Source: DALYJJ01 sp031969915 (lineage in GTDB: Bacteria; Acidobacteriota; Terriglobia; Bryobacterales; Bryobacteraceae). Taken from it: a stretch of DNA of 35,986 nucleotides. The stretch spans positions 1 to 35,986 of the forward strand of contig DALYJJ010000056.1 in NCBI GenBank assembly GCA_031969915.1. Direction: 5' to 3'. This document shows, one piece after another, positions 33,167-35,986 of the stretch. The position numbers were made by a program, and so were the translations under genes. How positions within the stretch are numbered: position 1 is the stretch's first letter; each line of letters starts with the position of its first letter. The notes under the pieces are model-generated. The model was not told where the DNA came from and searched no databases. It worked only from the letters and a program-made list of their open reading frames with translations.

Positions 33167-34927
33167 ATGGCGATCGAAACAGCATCGAAGACCGCGGCGT
33201 CCGCCGCTCCCGTCCCCGGCGCCGTGCCGGACCAGGAGGCGGACAACCTAACCTTGCAGCGCATCTATCACTGGGAGAAGTATCGCGCCAAGGAGATCTT
33301 CCTGACCCAGCCCATTCAGGGTCAGATCCGGGATTGGACGTGGGAGGAGGCCGTCGACGAGTCCCGCCGCATGGCCGCGTGGCTGCGCGCCCAGCATTTC
33401 CCGGCTGGTTCGCACATCGCCATCCTGTCGAAGAACAGCGCCTGGTGGATCATGGCGGACATCGCGATCTGGATGGCCGGCCACGCCTCGGTTGCCATCT
33501 ACGGTTCGCTCACCGCCGCCGGCGCGCGCGAACAACTGGAGCACAGCGATTCGGTGGCCTGCTTCCTCGGCCACACCGACGACAAGCACATCACGCCCGA
33601 TGCGCTTCCCCCGGGCATCAAGGTGATCGCGTTGCCGACCATCGATCCCGGCCCGGCCACCCCGTGGGATTCGATCATCGAGGCGACGCCGCCCATGGAG
33701 GAAAGCCCGGTGCGCGGCGGCGACGAGGTCGCCACGATCATGTATACGTCCGGAACCACCGGCGCACCCAAGGGCGCGCGCCACCGCTTCCGGTCCTTCA
33801 CCGGCTTCGCGAGCGCCGTCACGCGCGTGGTCGGCAGCAGCCCCGACGAGCGGATGCTGTCCTATCTCCCCCTGGCCCACATCGCCGAACGCGCCCTGCT
33901 CGAGGCGGCCGTCTTCCACAACGGCTTCCGCCTGTACTTCGTCGAGACCCTGGAAACGTTCCGCGCCGATCTCCGCCGCGCCCGCCCCACCATCTTCTTC
34001 TCCGTCCCGCGTCTGTTGCTCAAGTTCCAGCAGGGCGTCTACGAAAAGGTTCCGCGGCGGAAGCTCGAGCGCCTGCTCAAAATCCCCATCCTGAATAACA
34101 TCGTGCGGAAGAAGATCGTCACGGAGCTCGGCCTGGACAAGACGCACCTGGCCGCCTCCGGCTCGGCCGCCCTGCCCATGGACACGCTGATGTTCTTCCG
34201 CTCGCTCGGCCTCAACATGGTGGAAGGCTACGGCATGACCGAGACCGGCATCACGCATACGCCGAAGAACGGCCGCAGCCGGCCCGGCTTCGTGGGCGAC
34301 GCCGCACCGGGCGTTGAAGTGAAGATCGCCGAAAACGGCGAGGTGCTGGTGCGCAGCTCGATGAACCTGCTCGATTACTACAAGAACCCCGGCGCGCTAC
34401 AGGGCGCGATGACCGAGGACGGCTACTTTCGAACCGGCGATCTCGGCGAAGTCGATCCTGAAGGCTGGCTCAAGATCACCGGCCGCGTGAAGGAGCAGTT
34501 CAAGACCAGCAAGGGCAAGTACATCTCCCCTTCGCTGATCGAGAAACAGCTCAGCGTTCATCCCGCCGTCGAGGGCTGCTGCGTGATGGGCGAGAACATG
34601 CCCCAACCCTTCGGCATGGTAACCGCGGCGGCCCGGCTCCACTCCATCGGCGACGACAAAGCCCAGCTTGACGCCTTCGCCGAGGAGATGAAACGTCTGC
34701 TCACCCAGGTGAACGCATCGCTGGAGCCGTGGGAGCGCATGGCCTTCCTGGTGGTCACCGACGAGCACTGGACGGTGAGCAACGGATTCCTCACCCCCAC
34801 CCTGAAACTGAAGCGCTCGGTTCTGGAGGGCGCGAATGCGATCTGGTTCGAGGAGTGGGCCCGGCGCGGTACGCCCATCGTCCTGCACCTGACGCGTCAC
34901 AAGCTGCCCAGGACACATCCGGAGTGA
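33167..34927 (+). CDS. Long-chain acyl-CoA synthetase (AMP-forming)
   Basis: A 586-residue ligase that activates a fatty acid to acyl-CoA through an acyl-adenylate. Adenylation motifs are in order: YTSGTTGAPKGA from about 193, the aromatic motif EGYGMTETG near 355, YFRTGD near 423, GRVKEQFKTSKGKYISP near 440-456 and the C-terminal catalytic Lys region (TPTLKLKR) near 545. There is no signal peptide. It resembles the FadD15-like class, including the FKTSKGKYI motif. The ATG has GAGG eight bases upstream. It is transcribed away from the TetR-fad operon and supplies the substrates of that pathway, so co-regulation through the shared 284-base gap is likely. It could also activate a free acid released by the synthase. 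Confidence 0.92.
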   Translation: MAIETASKTAASAAPVPGAVPDQEADNLTLQRIYHWEKYRAKEIFLTQPIQGQIRDWTWEEAVDESRRMAAWLRAQHFPAGSHIAILSKNSAWWIMADIAIWMAGHASVAIYGSLTAAGAREQLEHSDSVACFLGHTDDKHITPDALPPGIKVIALPTIDPGPATPWDSIIEATPPMEESPVRGGDEVATIMYTSGTTGAPKGARHRFRSFTGFASAVTRVVGSSPDERMLSYLPLAHIAERALLEAAVFHNGFRLYFVETLETFRADLRRARPTIFFSVPRLLLKFQQGVYEKVPRRKLERLLKIPILNNIVRKKIVTELGLDKTHLAASGSAALPMDTLMFFRSLGLNMVEGYGMTETGITHTPKNGRSRPGFVGDAAPGVEVKIAENGEVLVRSSMNLLDYYKNPGALQGAMTEDGYFRTGDLGEVDPEGWLKITGRVKEQFKTSKGKYISPSLIEKQLSVHPAVEGCCVMGENMPQPFGMVTAAARLHSIGDDKAQLDAFAEEMKRLLTQVNASLEPWERMAFLVVTDEHWTVSNGFLTPTLKLKRSVLEGANAIWFEEWARRGTPIVLHLTRHKLPRTHPE

Positions 34928-34933
34928 CGGCCC

Positions 34934-34979
34934 CGAAAATCCCCTGGTACCACTGGTACCCGCGAGTGCCCGATTTTCG
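34934..34979 (+). terminator. Nested hairpins after the acyl-CoA synthetase
   Basis: An outer stem CGAAAATC (34934-34941) pairs with GATTTTCG (34972-34979). Inside it GGTACC-ACT-GGTACC (34946-34960) forms a second hairpin. The structure begins seven bases after the stop codon. It probably ends or stabilises the acyl-CoA synthetase transcript; the T-run is inside the outer stem, so it is not a textbook terminator. Confidence 0.45.
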
Positions 34980-34988
34980 CAATCGGCC

Positions 34989-35017
34989 TTGACCCTGCAC
35001 GGAGCAGGGGTGATACT
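34989..35017 (+). promoter_or_regulatory. Predicted sigma70-type promoter of the PEP-CTERM gene
   Basis: TTGACC (34989-34994) and GATACT (35012-35017) are separated by exactly 17 bases, 27 bases before the gene start. The spacer holds an inverted repeat, CCCTGC-ACGGA-GCAGGG (34993-35009), which could be an operator. If used, the transcript leader would be only about 20 bases. Confidence 0.5.
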
Positions 35018-35023
35018 CGCAAT

Positions 35024-35040
35024 GGCCTCTTTTAGAGGCC
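35024..35040 (+). promoter_or_regulatory. Leader hairpin covering the ribosome-binding site
   Basis: GGCCTCT-TTT-AGAGGCC is a perfect seven-base-pair hairpin. Its right arm contains AGAGG (35034-35038), the only Shine-Dalgarno-like site, six bases before the ATG at 35045. In the folded form the site is paired. Confidence 0.6.
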
Positions 35041-35044
35041 CTCG

Positions 35045-35620
35045 ATGAACGTCATGACCAAACACATCCTGATCCTTTTGTTGTGCGCTCTCCCCGCACT
35101 CTGCGGCTCGATCATCGCCGATTACACCGGCGTCGCCGACGGCTGCTCCGCAAACGTGGCGCTCAATGGAACCACCGTCACCGGCTCGGCCGCCGTCTGC
35201 GCCGGCTCGGTCGTGGGCGTACGCGGCCTCGGCATCGCCGGCGGCGGCAGCGACCTCGGGCTGGACCTCGGCGAGACCATGACGATCAATTTCGGCGTGC
35301 TCGCAACCAACGTCACGATCCGGATCTGGGACGTCGAACCTGCGGGCAATGTCACCTTCGGCTTCACCGCGTCCAACGATGGCGGCGTCATCGGCTTCTT
35401 CTCGCTCCCGAATCTGGTCGTGAACCCGACCACGTTCAACCTGTCCGCCATTGTCGGCCAAGCGTTCTCCGAGATCACGCTGAGTTCGTCCGTGTCCGCG
35501 CCCATCGGCCTCCAGATTCAGGAAGTCACCTACGACGGCGCGGTGCCCGAACCCGGTACGCTCGCCTTCTTCGCCCTAGGGTTGGCGGGTCTCGCGATAG
35601 GCCGCAGCCGCCGGCGGTAG
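35045..35620 (+). CDS. PEP-CTERM sorting-domain exported protein
   Basis: A 191-residue secreted protein with a Sec signal peptide (MTKHILILLLCALPALC) and a C-terminal PEP-CTERM tail: VPEPGT at 167-172, a hydrophobic span, and a final RSRRR. Such tails are recognised by an exosortase, which is not in this window. The body is Gly/Ala/Val/Thr-rich and beta-like, with two Cys in the N-terminal half (CSANVAL, AVCAGS) that may pair. I do not recognise a functional domain. Proteins of this type are usually surface- or matrix-associated in biofilm-forming bacteria. The first ATG is used because it best fits the AGAGG spacing; a second in-frame ATG lies at 35054. Confidence 0.88.
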   Translation: MNVMTKHILILLLCALPALCGSIIADYTGVADGCSANVALNGTTVTGSAAVCAGSVVGVRGLGIAGGGSDLGLDLGETMTINFGVLATNVTIRIWDVEPAGNVTFGFTASNDGGVIGFFSLPNLVVNPTTFNLSAIVGQAFSEITLSSSVSAPIGLQIQEVTYDGAVPEPGTLAFFALGLAGLAIGRSRRR

Positions 35621-35625
35621 ATTCC

Positions 35626-35642
35626 CCCTTCTTAGGGAAGGG
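35626..35642. terminator. Hairpin between convergent genes
   Basis: CCCTTC-TTAGG-GAAGGG lies in the 35-base gap between the PEP-CTERM stop and the SUMF1-like stop and may serve both transcripts. No T-run follows on either strand, so the call is tentative. Confidence 0.4.
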
Positions 35643-35655
35643 AAAAGCGGAAAAA

Positions 35656-35986
35656 TCAAGTGATTCCCCCGGCCAACCGGAACCCGAGGCTGTAGAACCG
35701 TAGGTCCGGTTGGTAGGCGTAGCGGTACGACGAACGCGCGTTCCAACGATGGAGGCTGAAGGAACCGCCCCGCCACACGTAAGTCCCGCGGCCCTTCGAC
35801 CCCTCCGAAGAAGTCCACTCGGACACGTTCCCTATCATGTCTAAGGCGCCCTCCGCACTCGCCCCGGAGGGATACAACCCCACCGGCGTCGGATGTCCGA
35901 TCCTGCTTTCGTAATAGTTGGCACGCGACGGATCGATCTCCTCGTTTCCCCACGGGTACTTCGCGCCCTTCGGGCCGCGCGCCGCG
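35656..35986 (-). CDS. SUMF1/FGE-like domain protein, 3' part only (cut by window edge)
   Basis: The last 110 residues of a formylglycine-generating-enzyme-like protein; the frame is open to the edge of the window, so the start lies outside. The C-terminal family pattern is clear: YPWGNEE, then SRANYYES, PVGLYPSG, LDMIGNVSEW, WRGGSFS and YSLGFRLAGG. An internal GTG at 35883 is not the start, because family sequence continues upstream of it. Real formylglycine-generating enzymes have two active-site Cys just after the RGGS motif. Here that stretch reads HRWNARSSYRY, with none, so this member is unlikely to mature the sulfatase at 46-1437 and may have another role, as many SUMF1-domain proteins do. 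Confidence 0.9.
   Translation of the reverse strand, partial: AARGPKGAKYPWGNEEIDPSRANYYESRIGHPTPVGLYPSGASAEGALDMIGNVSEWTSSEGSKGRGTYVWRGGSFSLHRWNARSSYRYAYQPDLRFYSLGFRLAGGIT

Noticed and set aside
32883..33185. N-terminal extension of the TetR regulator by 101 residues
   Set aside because: The extra part is low-complexity, overlaps the divergent gene start and would cover the operator and promoter. The GTG at 32882 has a ribosome-binding site and gives a normal TetR layout.

Overview
The window is about 65% G+C and reads as chromosome of a soil-type bacterium. The mix of genes (a PEP-CTERM protein, a Tat-exported sulfatase, an SUMF1-domain protein, a fadN-fadA-fadE operon, and a giant synthase with tandem carrier domains) best fits an Acidobacteriota lineage near Bryobacterales/Solibacter. 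That placement is an inference from gene style; no rRNA or other marker gene is present. Nearly all the DNA is coding, mostly on the minus strand. I saw no tRNA, rRNA, insertion sequence, phage gene or CRISPR array.

Region 1 (1-2500): a Tat-type sulfatase on the minus strand and a divergent alpha/beta hydrolase on the plus strand.

Region 2 (2505-21427, all minus) is the centrepiece, a probable five-gene operon. In transcription order it holds: an acyl-CoA dehydrogenase; a 2998-residue iterative synthase (KS-AT-KS-five carrier domains-KR-DH); a single-chain eukaryotic-style acyl-CoA carboxylase of about 1865 residues; an Sfp-type phosphopantetheinyl transferase; and a membrane Fe-S protein of the ETF:quinone oxidoreductase (EtfD/EMO) type. 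The genes are 54, 46 and 2 bases apart, and the last two overlap by 61 bases. Together they encode malonyl-CoA supply, carrier activation, chain assembly with beta-ketoreduction and dehydration, and a flavin oxidation step with its own outlet to the quinone pool. No enoylreductase or thioesterase is visible. The carrier domains carry Thr, and in one case Ile, where phosphopantetheine is normally attached to Ser.

Region 3 (21428-33166, minus) is a fatty-acid degradation block. A TetR-family regulator heads an operon with fadN, fadA, fadE, an aldehyde dehydrogenase and a small charged protein. A separately promoted adhE follows. The regulator promoter and the adhE promoter share an inverted repeat, CTTACC-N4-GGTAAG, placed at the -10 region, so the regulator probably controls itself, beta-oxidation and AdhE together. 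A long-chain acyl-CoA synthetase is divergent from the regulator.

Region 4 (34928-35986): paired hairpins after the acyl-CoA synthetase, then a PEP-CTERM protein with a recognisable promoter and a hairpin over its ribosome-binding site, then the 3' part of an SUMF1/FGE-like gene that runs off the window edge.
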